A model generated the notes under the pieces. The model did not search any database. It was not told where the DNA came from and saw only the letters and a list, made by a program, of their open reading frames with translations. From assembly GCF_019104725.1 (NCBI RefSeq), contig NZ_JAHRXF010000022.1, forward strand, positions 34,656-98,655: 64,000 bases of DNA, written 5' to 3'. The DNA comes from Streptomyces corallincola. GTDB lineage: Bacteria > Actinomycetota > Actinomycetes > Streptomycetales > Streptomycetaceae. Below are positions 8,148-18,866 of this stretch, piece after piece. The stretch's first letter is position 1. Each line of letters opens with the position of its first letter. The translations under genes and the position numbers were made by a program.

Positions 8148-9506
8148 GTGGCAGACCGCACACCCCCCTTGAGCGTCGAGGAACTGCGGGACCTCGTCGC
8201 GCGGGGCGAGATCGACACGGTGGTCCTGGCCTTCCCCGACATGCAGGGGCGCCTCCAGGGCAAGCGGTTCGCCGCGCCGTTCTTCCTCGACGAGGTCCTC
8301 CAGCACGGCTCCGAGGGCTGCAACTACCTGCTCGCGGTGGACACCGAGATGAACACCGTGGACGGCTACGCCATGTCCTCCTGGGACCGGGGCTACGGCG
8401 ACTTCGCCATGCGTCCCGACCCCGCCACCCTGCGCCGTGTTCCCTGGCACCCCGGCACCGCGCTGCTCCTCGCCGACCTCGCCTGGGAGGACGGCACCCC
8501 GGTCGCCGCCGCCCCGCGCCAGATCCTGCGCCGCCAGCTCGACCGGCTCGCCGCCCTCGGCCTCACCGCCCAGGTCGGCACCGAGCTGGAGTTCATCGTC
8601 TTCAACGACACCTACGAGCAGGCGTGGGACGCGAACTACCGGGGCCTGACCCCGGCCAACCGCTACAACATCGACTACTCCATCCTCGGCACCGGCCGCG
8701 TCGAACCCCTGCTGCGCCGCCTGCGCAATGACATGGCGGCGGCCGGGCTGACCGTGGAGTCCGCCAAGGGCGAGTGCAACCCCGGCCAGCACGAGATCGC
8801 CTTCCGCTACGACGAGGCGCTGCGCACCTGTGACCAGCACGCCCTGTACAAGACCGGCGCCAAGGAGATCGCCTCGCAGGAGGGCGTCTCGCTGACCTTC
8901 ATGGCGAAGTACAACGAGCGCGAGGGCAACTCCTGCCATGTGCACCTCTCGCTCGCGGACGCCGACGGGGCCAACGCGATGGCGGGACCCGACGGCATGT
9001 CCGGGCTGATGCGGCACTTCCTCGCCGGACAGCTCGCCGCGCTGCGGGACTTCGCGCTGCTGTACGCGCCGAACATCAACTCGTACAAGCGCTTCCAGCC
9101 CGGCTCGTTCGCGCCGACCGCCGTCGCCTGGGGCCACGACAACCGGACGTGCGCGCTGCGCGTCGTCGGCCACGGGCGCTCGCTGCGCTTCGAGAACCGG
9201 CTGCCCGGCGGCGACGTCAACCCCTACCTGGCGGTCGCCGGACTGGTCGCGGCCGGGCTCCACGGCGTCGAACAGAAGCTGGAGCTGCCCGACCCCTGCC
9301 CCGGCAACGCCTACGCCGCCGACTACGCCCATGTGCCCACCACCCTGCGCGAGGCCGCCGAGCTCTGGGAGAACAGCCCCATCGCCGAGGCCGCGTTCGG
9401 TGCCGACACCGTCGCCCACTACCGGAACATGGCCCGCGTCGAACTGGACGCCTACGACGCCGCCGTCACCGACTGGGAACTCCGGCGGTCCTTCGAACGC
9501 CTGTGA
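8148..9506 (+). CDS. Glutamine-synthetase-like gamma-glutamylamine ligase (GlnA3/GlnA4 group)
   Basis: 452 aa. Type I GS fold; metal-binding ELE at residues 146-148 (GTELEFIVF), CHVHLSL in the active site, and FENRLPGGDVNPYLAVAGL near the C-terminus. The N-terminal beta-grasp part is short and there is no adenylylation-site loop typical of GlnA1. Neighbouring PuuD-like hydrolase and aldehyde dehydrogenase imply that it glutamylates an amine (polyamine or ethanolamine) rather than ammonia. S. coelicolor GlnA4 (ethanolamine) is, from memory, in this genomic context, so orthology is plausible but not proven. GTG start with GAGGAGG upstream. Confidence 0.88.
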   Translation: MADRTPPLSVEELRDLVARGEIDTVVLAFPDMQGRLQGKRFAAPFFLDEVLQHGSEGCNYLLAVDTEMNTVDGYAMSSWDRGYGDFAMRPDPATLRRVPWHPGTALLLADLAWEDGTPVAAAPRQILRRQLDRLAALGLTAQVGTELEFIVFNDTYEQAWDANYRGLTPANRYNIDYSILGTGRVEPLLRRLRNDMAAAGLTVESAKGECNPGQHEIAFRYDEALRTCDQHALYKTGAKEIASQEGVSLTFMAKYNEREGNSCHVHLSLADADGANAMAGPDGMSGLMRHFLAGQLAALRDFALLYAPNINSYKRFQPGSFAPTAVAWGHDNRTCALRVVGHGRSLRFENRLPGGDVNPYLAVAGLVAAGLHGVEQKLELPDPCPGNAYAADYAHVPTTLREAAELWENSPIAEAAFGADTVAHYRNMARVELDAYDAAVTDWELRRSFERL

Positions 9507-9632
9507 GCGCCGGGCGCCCCCGACCCACCACCCCGAGCGCCCCCCCACGCCGCGTGCCGCGCGCCCCCGAGTCCGCGACCGGCGCGCCCCCGGCCCCGGC
9601 TCCCCGCCCCCGTACGCCCCGAAAGGCCCCCC

Positions 9633-11006
9633 GTGTCCGACCCGCACGAGCTGATCGTCCTCAACCCCGCCACCGAGGAGGTCGTCGCCACCGTCCCCGC
9701 CGCCGACGCGGGCGACGTGGACGCCGCCGTCCGCCGGGCGGAGCGCGCGCAGCGGGCCTGGGCCGCGCTCGCGCCCGCCGACCGGGCCCGGCTGCTGCGC
9801 CGCTTCGCCGACACCGTGGACGCGCACGTCGAGGAACTGGCGCTGCTGGAGGTCAGGGAGGCCGGCCACACCCTCGGCAACGCACGCTGGGAGGCCGGGA
9901 ACGCCCGTGACCTGCTGCACTACGCGGCGGGCGGCGCCGAACGGCTGCTCGGCGCGCAGATCCCCGCCCCCGGCGGCTGGAACGTCACCTTCCACGAACC
10001 GCTCGGCGTGGTCGGGGTCGTCGCGCCCTGGAACTTTCCCATGCCGATCGCCGCCTGGGGCTCCTTCCCGGCGCTGGCGGCGGGCAACGCGGTCGTCCTG
10101 AAACCCGCCGAGACCACCCCGCTCACCGCGCTCCGCCTCGCCGAACTCGCCCTGGAATCCGGCCTGCCCGAGCACCTGTTCCAGGTCGTCCCCGGCCACG
10201 GCGGCACCGCCGGGCGCGCCCTGGTGGACCATCCCGGCGTCGCCAAGATCGTGTTCACCGGCTCCACCCGCACCGGCCGCGAGGTCGCCGAACGCTGCGC
10301 CCGCCTCGTCAAGCCCGTCACCCTCGAACTCGGCGGCAAGAGCCCCAACGTGGTCTTCGCCGACGCCGACCTGAAGAGCGCCCTCGACCCGTTCTCCTTC
10401 CTGGACAACTCCGGCCAGGACTGCTGCGCCCGCACCCGCGTCCTCGTACAGGAGTCGGTGTTCGAGGAGGCGCGGGACTTCCTCGCGGACGCGCTGGCCG
10501 CCGTCGTCGTGGGCGACCCGGCCGACGCGCGTACGCAGATGGGCCCGCTGATCTCCGCCGCCCAGCGCGACCGCGTCCGCTCCTACGTCCCCGACGACGC
10601 GCCCGCCCTGCGCGGCGGCGTGCCCGACGGGCCCGGCTTCTGGTTCCCGCCGACCGTCCTCACCGGCGAACGGCCCGACAGCCCCGCCGCGCGGGAGGAG
10701 ATCTTCGGCCCCGTCGCCGTACTCCTGCCGTTCACCGACGAGGCCGACGCGGTCCGGCTCGCCAACGACACCCCCTACGGGCTGTCCGGGTCGGTGTGGA
10801 CCCGCGATCTCGGGCGCGCCCTGCGCGTCGCCCGGGGGGTGCGCGCGGGCAACCTGTCCGTCAACTCCCACTCCAGCGTCCGCTACTGGACACCCTTCGG
10901 CGGCTTCAAACAGTCCGGCCTCGGCCGCGAACTCGGCCCCGAAGCCCTCACCGCCTTCACCGAGACCAAGAACGTCTTCCTCAGCACGGAGGGTCCCGCA
11001 CAGTGA
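9633..11006 (+). CDS. NAD(P)-dependent aldehyde dehydrogenase
   Basis: 457 aa. Oxidises an aldehyde to the acid. Catalytic Cys lies in NSGQDCCARTRVLV, the general-base Glu in VTLELGGKSPNVVF, and the nucleotide-binding segment is IVFTGSTRTGREVAE. In context it probably oxidises the gamma-glutamyl aldehyde formed from a glutamylated amine (PuuC-like role). GTG start about 126 nt after the ligase gene. Stop overlaps the next GTG by 4 nt. Confidence 0.92.
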   Translation: MSDPHELIVLNPATEEVVATVPAADAGDVDAAVRRAERAQRAWAALAPADRARLLRRFADTVDAHVEELALLEVREAGHTLGNARWEAGNARDLLHYAAGGAERLLGAQIPAPGGWNVTFHEPLGVVGVVAPWNFPMPIAAWGSFPALAAGNAVVLKPAETTPLTALRLAELALESGLPEHLFQVVPGHGGTAGRALVDHPGVAKIVFTGSTRTGREVAERCARLVKPVTLELGGKSPNVVFADADLKSALDPFSFLDNSGQDCCARTRVLVQESVFEEARDFLADALAAVVVGDPADARTQMGPLISAAQRDRVRSYVPDDAPALRGGVPDGPGFWFPPTVLTGERPDSPAAREEIFGPVAVLLPFTDEADAVRLANDTPYGLSGSVWTRDLGRALRVARGVRAGNLSVNSHSSVRYWTPFGGFKQSGLGRELGPEALTAFTETKNVFLSTEGPAQ

Positions 11007-11785
11007 CCGACACCCCTGTCTGCCGCCGCCTGGTCGGCCGTACCGCCGTCGTCACCGGAGCCGGCAGCGGCATCGGCCTCGCCACCGTCCGGCGGCTCGC
11101 CGCCGAGGGCGCGCACGTCGTCTGCGCCGATGTGGACGAGGAGCGCGGCAGGGCCGCGGCCGACGAGGTCGGCGGGCTCTTCGTCCGCACCGACGTCACC
11201 GACCCCGAGCAGGTCGAGGCGCTGTTCAAGGCCGCCCACGACACCTACGGCAGCGTCGATGTCGCCTTCAACAACGCGGGCATCTCCCCGCCCGACGACG
11301 ACTCCATCCTCGACACCGGCCTGGAGGCGTGGAAGCGCGTCCAGGAGGTCAACCTGACCTCGGTCTTCCTGTGCTGCAAGGCCGCGATCCCCTACATGCG
11401 GCGCCAGGGCCGGGGGTCCATCATCAACACCGCGTCCTTCGTGGCCCGGATGGGCGCGGCCACTTCGCAGATCTCGTACACCGCGTCCAAGGGCGGCGTC
11501 CTCGCCATGTCCCGCGAACTCGGTGTGCAGTTCGCCCGCGAGGGCATCCGGGTCAACGCCCTGTGCCCCGGACCGGTCAACACCCCTCTGCTGCGCGAGC
11601 TGTTCGCCAAGGACCCCGAGCGGGCCGCGCGCCGTCTGGTGCACATCCCGGTGGGCCGGTTCGCGGAGGCCGACGAGATCGCCGCCGCCGTCGCCTTCCT
11701 GGCCAGCGACGACTCCTCGTTCGTCAACGCCACCGACTTCCTGGTGGACGGCGGAATCTCCGGCGCGTACGTAACACCTCAGTGA
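11003..11785 (+). CDS. Short-chain dehydrogenase/reductase
   Basis: 260 aa classical SDR with 3-oxoacyl reductase-like sequence. Cofactor motif GAGSGIG at 19-25, NNAG at 90-93, catalytic Ser145, Tyr159 and Lys163 (SYTASKG), C-terminal FLVDGGISGAY. The acidic residue after beta-2 (CADVDEE) predicts NAD(H) preference. Coupled to the aldehyde dehydrogenase by a GTGA overlap, so it is part of the amine-catabolic operon. It could oxidise an alcohol intermediate such as a glutamylated ethanolamine, which would supply the aldehyde for its neighbour; this is inference. Confidence 0.9.
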   Translation: MTDTPVCRRLVGRTAVVTGAGSGIGLATVRRLAAEGAHVVCADVDEERGRAAADEVGGLFVRTDVTDPEQVEALFKAAHDTYGSVDVAFNNAGISPPDDDSILDTGLEAWKRVQEVNLTSVFLCCKAAIPYMRRQGRGSIINTASFVARMGAATSQISYTASKGGVLAMSRELGVQFAREGIRVNALCPGPVNTPLLRELFAKDPERAARRLVHIPVGRFAEADEIAAAVAFLASDDSSFVNATDFLVDGGISGAYVTPQ

Positions 11786-11809
11786 ACAGCGGGTGTACGG
11801 TCCGGGACC

Positions 11810-13060
<1,251 letters not shown>

Positions 13061-13070
13061 CCCCGCCCCA

Positions 13071-13090
13071 CCCGCGCACCGGTGCGGGGG
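13071..13090. terminator. Hairpin between convergent genes
   Basis: GCACCGGTGC flanked by CCC/GGG arms with one mismatch pair, located 10 nt after the HAD phosphatase stop and 7 nt before the convergent deaminase stop. Probably a bidirectional terminator; no T-tract. Confidence 0.45.
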
Positions 13091-13096
13091 CCCGCG

Positions 13097-14299
13097 TCAC
13101 AGGAACGTGCGGCCCTCGCCCCGGTACGTGGGCACGGTCGCCGTCACCCGGTCGCCCCGTACGAGGTGCAACTCGTCGAACCGTTCGCAGAGTTCACCCG
13201 CCTTGGCGTGCCGGAACCACACCTTGTCCCCGATGAGGAGATCGTCGGCGGGCGACCCGAGCAGCGGGGTCTGCACCTCGCCGGGCCCCTCCTGCGGGTC
13301 GTAGGAGAGCCCCTCGGGGAGGTAGGGCACCGGCAGCCGGTCGGGGCCCGCCGCGCCGGACGCCGGATAGCCGCCGCCGAGCACGGTCACCACCCCCACC
13401 CCCGGCCTGCGCACCACCGGCATGGCGAACAGCGCGGCCGGACGGCCCCTGAACGACGTGTAGTTGTCGAAGAGACGCGGTACGTACAGCCCCGACCCGG
13501 CGGCGATCTCGGTCACCGCGTCCTCGGCCGCCGTGTGCTGCACACTGCCCGTTCCGCCGCCGTTGACGAACTCCAGGTCCGGTGCCACCGCCCGCACCGC
13601 GCGGACCGCCGCGCCGCGCCGTTCGGCCAGCTCCCGCCGGGCCGCCGCCTGCATCAGCCGCACCGCCCGCGACCGCAGCGGACGCCCCGCCACGCTGTCC
13701 CCGACCCCGGCGACGTGCCCCTCGTACGCCATGATCCCGACCAGCCGGAACCCCGGCCGCCGTACCACCGACCGTGCCAGCTCGGCCAGTTGGGCGGGGG
13801 AGTGCAGCGGAGAGCGCCGGGCGCCGACCCGCACCCGGCCGCCCAGCAGCTTCAGCGAGGTGTCCAGCTCCAGACAGACCCGCACCACCTCACGCCCCCG
13901 GTCGCGGGCCGTGTCGATCAGGTCGAGCTGGGCCACGTCGTCCACCATCACGGTCACGGCGGCGGCCAGTTCGGGATCGGCGGCCAGCTCCGCGTACCCG
14001 GCGCGGTCGGCCGACGGATAGGCGAGCAGCACGTCCCGGAACCCCGAGCGGGCCAGCCACAGGGACTCGTCCAGCGTGTACGACATCACCCCCGCGAAGC
14101 CGTCCCTGGCCACCACCCGCTCCAGCAGCGCCCGGCAGCGCACCGACTTGCTGGCGACCCGGACCGGCTTCCCGCCCGCACGGCGCACGAGGTCGTCCGC
14201 GTTGGCGTCGAAGGCGTCCAGATCCACGAGGGCGAGGGGGGCGTCCCACTGGGCGGTGGCCCGGTCGTACCGGGCCCGGTCGGCGGCGAGCGCAGTCAT
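13097..14299 (-). CDS. Amino acid deaminase/aldolase of the alanine-racemase fold (D-threonine aldolase-like)
   Basis: 400 aa PLP enzyme. The N-terminal barrel has ALVDLDAFDANADDLVRR and PVRVASKSVRCRALLE (Lys for the PLP Schiff base). GIMAYEGHVAGVGD and EFVNGGGTGSVQHT follow, with a C-terminal beta domain (GDKVWFRHAKAGELCERFD) that carries the metal-binding His/Cys of D-threonine aldolase-type proteins. The ATG at 14299 is the first codon before conserved sequence. Convergent to the HAD phosphatase. The substrate amino acid is not determinable. Confidence 0.85.
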   Translation of the reverse strand: MTALAADRARYDRATAQWDAPLALVDLDAFDANADDLVRRAGGKPVRVASKSVRCRALLERVVARDGFAGVMSYTLDESLWLARSGFRDVLLAYPSADRAGYAELAADPELAAAVTVMVDDVAQLDLIDTARDRGREVVRVCLELDTSLKLLGGRVRVGARRSPLHSPAQLAELARSVVRRPGFRLVGIMAYEGHVAGVGDSVAGRPLRSRAVRLMQAAARRELAERRGAAVRAVRAVAPDLEFVNGGGTGSVQHTAAEDAVTEIAAGSGLYVPRLFDNYTSFRGRPAALFAMPVVRRPGVGVVTVLGGGYPASGAAGPDRLPVPYLPEGLSYDPQEGPGEVQTPLLGSPADDLLIGDKVWFRHAKAGELCERFDELHLVRGDRVTATVPTYRGEGRTFL

Positions 14300-14570
14300 G
14301 ACGGCAGCCTGCCAGACACGATTACCGCTGGGTAGGGGGACGTTCCGGGCAGATGCCACGGCCCCGCCGACCGGTTCTCACGCGCCGCCCGGCACGCCGT
14401 AGAGTGACGCGCGTACACGGCGAACATCACCGGCCGCCGCACCTGAACCGGGATGCCCCGCGGGCCGTACGGGTATGCGTGCCCGGACGGGACCGAGCTC
14501 CGGGCACACGGCCGACGAGGCGGCCCGCCCGCGTACCAGCACGCGGCCGGGCACGAGAAACGGGGGGTGC

Positions 14571-16073
14571 ATGAGCACGGAAGCGCGCCGCGCACCCGTA
14601 CCACCGGTGCCCCCGCCGACCGGCGGGGACACCTACGAGGACGAGCCCTCCGTGTTCGCCCCGCGCACCGGACCCGCGCCGCACCACGGCACCCCGGCCG
14701 GTACGGACACCCGGTCCGCCCCCGGTTCCCCCGCGAGCCCCCCGCCCCCCGCCGCCTCCGCCCGCTTCCCGGACACCCCGCCCACGTCGCCCGGCATCCC
14801 GGGCGCCCGCCCGGACGTCGGCGGCCTGCCGGACACCGGCCGCACGGCCGGGGACTCCGCGCGCGACCTGCGGCGCGGGTTCCGCGATCCGTCGGGTGCC
14901 GGTGCCGGTGCGGGAGCGGGCGCGGGGACACGGGTGGGTGCCGGGACAGGCCCGGGTGCCGGGCGTCCCGGAGCGTCCGACACGCCCCGTCCGTACGCCG
15001 CGCCGCTCGACCCGCCCGATCCGTACGGCACTTCGGCCACCGCTCCCGAGGTGCCCGGCGCTCCGCCGCGTCCCGCCGCGCCGCCCGCCGAGCACCCGGC
15101 CGAGACCACGACCCGGCTCCGCCCGCTCACCGCCCCCGCCCCGGAACCCCGTACGGCACCCCCGGCGCCCCCTTCCGGGCCGTCCGGTGCCGCGTCCCGG
15201 CACTCCGCGCCCGGCACCGCGTACTCCCCGTACCCCGCGTACGCCTGGGACGCCCCCGCCACCCCGCCCGCGTCCGCCGACGGCGGGGCCCACGGCACGC
15301 GCCCCCGGCCGCGCCTGCCGCGTCCGGCACCCCGCACCGTCACCGCCGCCGCCTGCCTGGTCCTCGGGGTCGGGCTCATCGGCGGTGCGCTGACCGGGAG
15401 TTGGCTGAGCGGCGACGGCGACGGCACCGCCTCGACGACCGGGTTCCGGGCCGCCGGTGACCTGTGGCACAGCGTGCCCGTGGACCATCTCTTCCCGCCC
15501 ACCGTCAACGGCGACGGCGCCGGACCCGGCGGCGCCGACCGCACCTGGACGCGGATCGCGGTCGCCCCCGACAGCGGCTGCACCGGCGCCTTCGACCCCC
15601 TGCTGGCCAGAACGCTCACCCCCGTGGGCTGCCGTCGGCTGCTGCGCGCCACCTACACCGACGCCACCCAGACCTACGTCACCACCGTCGGCCTCCTCTT
15701 CACGCGGGCCGATCCCGCCGCCATGACCGCACTGGCCCGGCGCTTCGGGACCGAACGCCTCGACCGGCGCGCCGACCTGATGCCCCGCCCGTACGCGGCC
15801 AAGGGCACGGCGGCGGCCCGGTTCGGCGACCGGCAGCGGGCCGTCTGGACGGTGTCCGTCCTCACCGACGCGCCCGTCGTCGTCTTCGCCGTCTCCGGCT
15901 GGGCCGACGGCCGCGCCGTGGACGCCCCCGAGCCGGTCGCGGACGCCGTACGCTCCGGCGCCACCGGCACCCTCGCGCAGGCCGGGATCGGCGACGAGGC
16001 GCGGGGCCTCGCGGACCGGGTCGCCCGGCGACTGCGCCAGACCGTCAGCCCGGCCACGGAGAGCCCCTCGTGA
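14571..16073 (+). CDS. Pro/Ala-rich single-pass membrane protein paired with a mycosin
   Basis: 500 aa. Residues 1-255 are low-complexity Pro/Ala/Gly/Ser sequence, probably disordered and cytoplasmic. One transmembrane helix follows at about 256-279 (TVTAAACLVLGVGLIGGALT). The extracellular domain (about 285-500) carries two Cys (SGCTGAF, VGCRRLL), consistent with a disulfide. ATG at 14571 has CGGGGGG upstream. Its stop overlaps the start of the S8 protease gene by 4 nt, so the two products are made together. Function unknown; the pairing resembles type VII secretion accessory genes, but no EccC/Esx gene is in the window. Confidence 0.75.
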   Translation: MSTEARRAPVPPVPPPTGGDTYEDEPSVFAPRTGPAPHHGTPAGTDTRSAPGSPASPPPPAASARFPDTPPTSPGIPGARPDVGGLPDTGRTAGDSARDLRRGFRDPSGAGAGAGAGAGTRVGAGTGPGAGRPGASDTPRPYAAPLDPPDPYGTSATAPEVPGAPPRPAAPPAEHPAETTTRLRPLTAPAPEPRTAPPAPPSGPSGAASRHSAPGTAYSPYPAYAWDAPATPPASADGGAHGTRPRPRLPRPAPRTVTAAACLVLGVGLIGGALTGSWLSGDGDGTASTTGFRAAGDLWHSVPVDHLFPPTVNGDGAGPGGADRTWTRIAVAPDSGCTGAFDPLLARTLTPVGCRRLLRATYTDATQTYVTTVGLLFTRADPAAMTALARRFGTERLDRRADLMPRPYAAKGTAAARFGDRQRAVWTVSVLTDAPVVVFAVSGWADGRAVDAPEPVADAVRSGATGTLAQAGIGDEARGLADRVARRLRQTVSPATESPS

Positions 16074-17275
16074 GGAGACCCGCCCCCCGACCCCGAACCC
16101 GCCCCGCCGCCCGCCTCGCCGGTGGCGCGACGAGTCTGCTGCTGGCCGGGTCCCTCGCCCTGCTGCCGTCCACCACCGCGTACGCGGACGGCATCCGCGC
16201 CCAGCAGTGGGGCCTCACCGCACTGCGGCTCGACCAGGCGTGGCGGACCACCAAGGGCAAGGGCGTCACCGTCGCCGTGCTGGACACCGGCGTCGAGGCC
16301 GACCACCCCGACCTCGCGGGCAACGTCCTGCCCGGCAAGGACATGATCGGCTTCGGCGCCCACCAGGGAGACCGCGCCTGGGCCCGGCACGGCACCGCGA
16401 TGGCCGGGATCATCGCCGGGCACGGCCACGGCGCCGGGGACGGCGAAGGGGTCAGGGGCGTCGCCCCCGAGGCGAGTGTCCTGCCCGTCCGGGTCATCCT
16501 GGAGGACGGCGACCCCGCCCGCGCCAAGGCCCGCACCACCAGGGGCAACGCCCTCGCGGACGGCATCCGCTGGGCCGCCGACCACGGCGCCGGGGTCATC
16601 AACCTCTCCCTCGGCGACGACTCCGCCTCCGCGCACCCCGAGGCGGGGGAGGACGAGGCGGTGCAGTACGCGCTGAAGAAGGGCGTCGTGGTGGTCGCCT
16701 CCGCCGGGAACGGCGGCGACAAGGGCGACCACATCTCCTACCCGGCCGCCTATCCGGGCGTCATCGCGGTCACCGCCGTGGACCGCTACGGCACCCGCGC
16801 GTCCTTCTCCACGCGCCGCTGGTACTCCGCCGTCAGCGCGCCCGGTGTGGACGTGGTCATCGCGGACCCCGACCACAAGTACTACGAGGGCTGGGGCACC
16901 TCCGCCGCCTCCGCCTTCGTGTCCGGTGCCGCCGCGCTCCTCAAGGCGGCCCACCCCGCCCTGACCCCGGCCCAGGTGAAGCAGATCCTGGAGGACACCG
17001 CGCGCGACGCCCCCGTCGGCGGACGCGACGACTCACGCGGCTTCGGCATGATCGACCCCCCAGCCGCCCTCGCGGCAGCCGCCCGCACCCGTCCCGCCCC
17101 CCTCCGCGCGGCCTCCGCCGCCGGGAAGTACTTCGGCACCGGCCCGGACGCCCCGCCCGCCGCCTCCTCACCCACCGACTGGGCGGCCCCCCTGGCAGGC
17201 GCCCTCGGCGGCGCCCTCCTCCTGACGGGCCTGGCCCTGTGGCTGACCCGCAGGCCGAAGAGGTCCCAGGTCTAG
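16070..17275 (+). CDS. Mycosin-like membrane-anchored S8 serine protease
   Basis: 401 aa. Signal peptide (about 1-39, ending TTAYAD), then a subtilisin domain with catalytic Asp72 (VAVLDTGVEADHP), His107 (ARHGTAMAGIIAG), oxyanion Asn214 (ASAGNGGD) and Ser278 (GTSAASAFVSGAAAL). A C-terminal transmembrane helix (about 371-393) ends in RRPKRSQV. This exported, tail-anchored plan is that of type VII secretion mycosins (MycP). GTG start overlaps the upstream membrane-protein stop by 4 nt, and its stop overlaps the convergent hydrolase by 4 nt. Confidence 0.9.
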   Translation: MRRPAPRPRTRPAARLAGGATSLLLAGSLALLPSTTAYADGIRAQQWGLTALRLDQAWRTTKGKGVTVAVLDTGVEADHPDLAGNVLPGKDMIGFGAHQGDRAWARHGTAMAGIIAGHGHGAGDGEGVRGVAPEASVLPVRVILEDGDPARAKARTTRGNALADGIRWAADHGAGVINLSLGDDSASAHPEAGEDEAVQYALKKGVVVVASAGNGGDKGDHISYPAAYPGVIAVTAVDRYGTRASFSTRRWYSAVSAPGVDVVIADPDHKYYEGWGTSAASAFVSGAAALLKAAHPALTPAQVKQILEDTARDAPVGGRDDSRGFGMIDPPAALAAAARTRPAPLRAASAAGKYFGTGPDAPPAASSPTDWAAPLAGALGGALLLTGLALWLTRRPKRSQV

Positions 17276-18032
17276 GGCCTTCCAGGTTCTCCCCACCCGG
17301 TCGTCCCCACCGCCGCCCGCGCCACCCCCTCCACCAGCGCGATCCCCTCGGCCAGCCCGGTGCTGCCCGCGACACCACCGTCACCAGCCGGTCCGTGCCG
17401 CCCGCCCGTACCCGGCCCACGCTGTTGACCACCCAGAGTCCGGTGGCCGTGCGGGGGAGCCAGCCGTTCTTCAGCGCCGGGCGGGTGCCGGGGTCGGCGG
17501 CGGCCGTGACGCCCCAGCGCTGGGACGGCACGACCTCCTCCATCAGCTCGCGCATCCCGTGCCGTGACCCGGCGGTGAGTGCCGAGTCCGGTGTGAACAC
17601 CCGCTCCAGCAGGGTCAGTTGATCGGCCGCCGTGGTCAGGGTCAGCCCCCAGAAGCCGTCCCGGCCCGCCCGCGTCTCCCGCAGGCCGAGCCGCCAGAAC
17701 GCGAGGTCCATGCCGTCCGCGCCGCCGAGCGTCCGCCACAGCGCGGTCGTGGCGGTGTTGTCACTGGAGCGGATCATCGCCCCGGCGAGGGCCCGTTCCT
17801 CCGCCGTGGGACCACGCCCCGCGTCCTGCGCCCGGAGCAGCAGCGCGGCCAGGACGCCGACCTTGACGACACTGGCCGTCTCGAACAGCCCGCCGCCGAA
17901 CACCGCCCGCGCACCGGTGCCCGGTGTCAGCACGGCCGCCGCGACCTCGACCCCGTCCGGCACGACCACACCGGGTGCTCCGCCCGAGCCGTCGAAGCTG
18001 TTCACGCCGCTCAAGCCGCTCAAGCCACTCAC
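17272..18032 (-). CDS. Class A beta-lactamase-fold serine hydrolase with apparent C-terminal frameshift
   Basis: Penicillin-interacting fold: Ser54-x-x-Lys57 (ETASVVKVG), SDN at 90-92 and KNG at 188-190 in place of KTG. No signal peptide is visible, so it may be cytosolic. GTG at 18032 has GGGAGGCGG upstream. The frame is good to about residue 220 (TDRLVTVV). Family-like sequence then continues in another frame (AGSTGLAEGIALVEGVARAA) to a stop at 17272, so one base appears to be missing near 17371-17379. Read literally, the original frame runs antisense into the mycosin gene down to 16941. Real mutation or sequencing error cannot be told apart here. Confidence 0.75.
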
Positions 18033-18091
18033 GCCGCCTCCCGGTCCCCGGAGTCCGCACCGCCCGTACCGCCCCGCTAGGCTCGCCCACC

Positions 18092-18823
18092 GTGGCGAAC
18101 AAGAACATTCCCGACTCCGGTTTCTCCGACGACGACGGCTCCGCCGACCCCCGGCTCAGCGCCGCGCTGGCCGCCTGGGCGGCCGACCGCACCGCCGTGG
18201 GGCCCGTGCTGGCGGCGCTGAAGGGGGCGCGGCTGCTGGTGCCGGTCGTCGCCGTGCTCGGTGAGGTCGAGGAGGACGCGAACGGGCTGCGCCGCGAGAA
18301 GACCAGCGACATGGCCGTACCCACGCTGAAGGCCGGTTCCCGCACCGCGCTGCCCGCGTTCACCTCCACCGAGTCCCTCGCCCGCTGGGACCCGGCCGCC
18401 CGCCCGGTCGCCGTACCGCTGCACCAGGCGCTCCAGGCCGCCGCGCACGAGAAGGCCGACACCGTTGTCCTGGACCTCGCCGGGCCGGTCGCCTTCGAAC
18501 TGACCGGCTCCGCGCTGCTCGCGCTCGCGGAGGGCCGCACCGACACCGACCCGCTGGCCGACCCCGCCGTGGTCGAGGCGGTACGCGCCGTCGTGGCCGC
18601 CGAGCCCGCCGTACTCCGCGCCCACCTCGGTCCCGGCCGCGCCGACGGCACCCTGGCCGTCGTCCTCGACCCCGCGGCCGTCCCCGCCGAGGCCACCCGC
18701 GCCCTCGCCGAACGGCTCGCCGCCGACGGGACACTCCGCGCCCGCCTGGTCCACGGCCTCGACCTGGCCGTCCTGCCCACCGGAACCGTCCCACCGGGCG
18801 AGCCCGTGTTCCTCCGGGGCTGA
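18092..18823 (+). CDS. SseB-family protein
   Basis: 243 aa. SseB N-terminal domain pattern: SALLALAEGRTDTDPLADP after a beta-rich part with KTSDMAVPTLKAGSRTALPA and FTSTESLARWDP. Cytoplasmic, no membrane segments. GTG at 18092 lies only 8 nt after a TAGGCT -10 element (18078-18083), so the mRNA may be leaderless. Biochemical role of SseB proteins is poorly defined. Divergent from the beta-lactamase-fold gene (59-bp gap). Confidence 0.85.
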   Translation: MANKNIPDSGFSDDDGSADPRLSAALAAWAADRTAVGPVLAALKGARLLVPVVAVLGEVEEDANGLRREKTSDMAVPTLKAGSRTALPAFTSTESLARWDPAARPVAVPLHQALQAAAHEKADTVVLDLAGPVAFELTGSALLALAEGRTDTDPLADPAVVEAVRAVVAAEPAVLRAHLGPGRADGTLAVVLDPAAVPAEATRALAERLAADGTLRARLVHGLDLAVLPTGTVPPGEPVFLRG

Positions 18824-18825
18824 AG

Positions 18826-18854
18826 GCAGCGGGCCCCGAGACGGCGCCCGCTGC
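18826..18854. terminator. Bidirectional terminator between SseB and DUF1844 genes
   Basis: GCAGCGGGC (18826-18834) pairs with GCCCGCTGC (18846-18854), a perfect 9-bp stem between two convergent stops at 18823 and 18867. Confidence 0.7.
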
Positions 18855-18866
18855 GGGTCAATGCAC

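Noticed and set aside
7890..10871. 993-codon minus-strand open frame opposite the ligase and aldehyde dehydrogenase
   Set aside because: Antisense to two well-supported enzymes and without recognisable domains.
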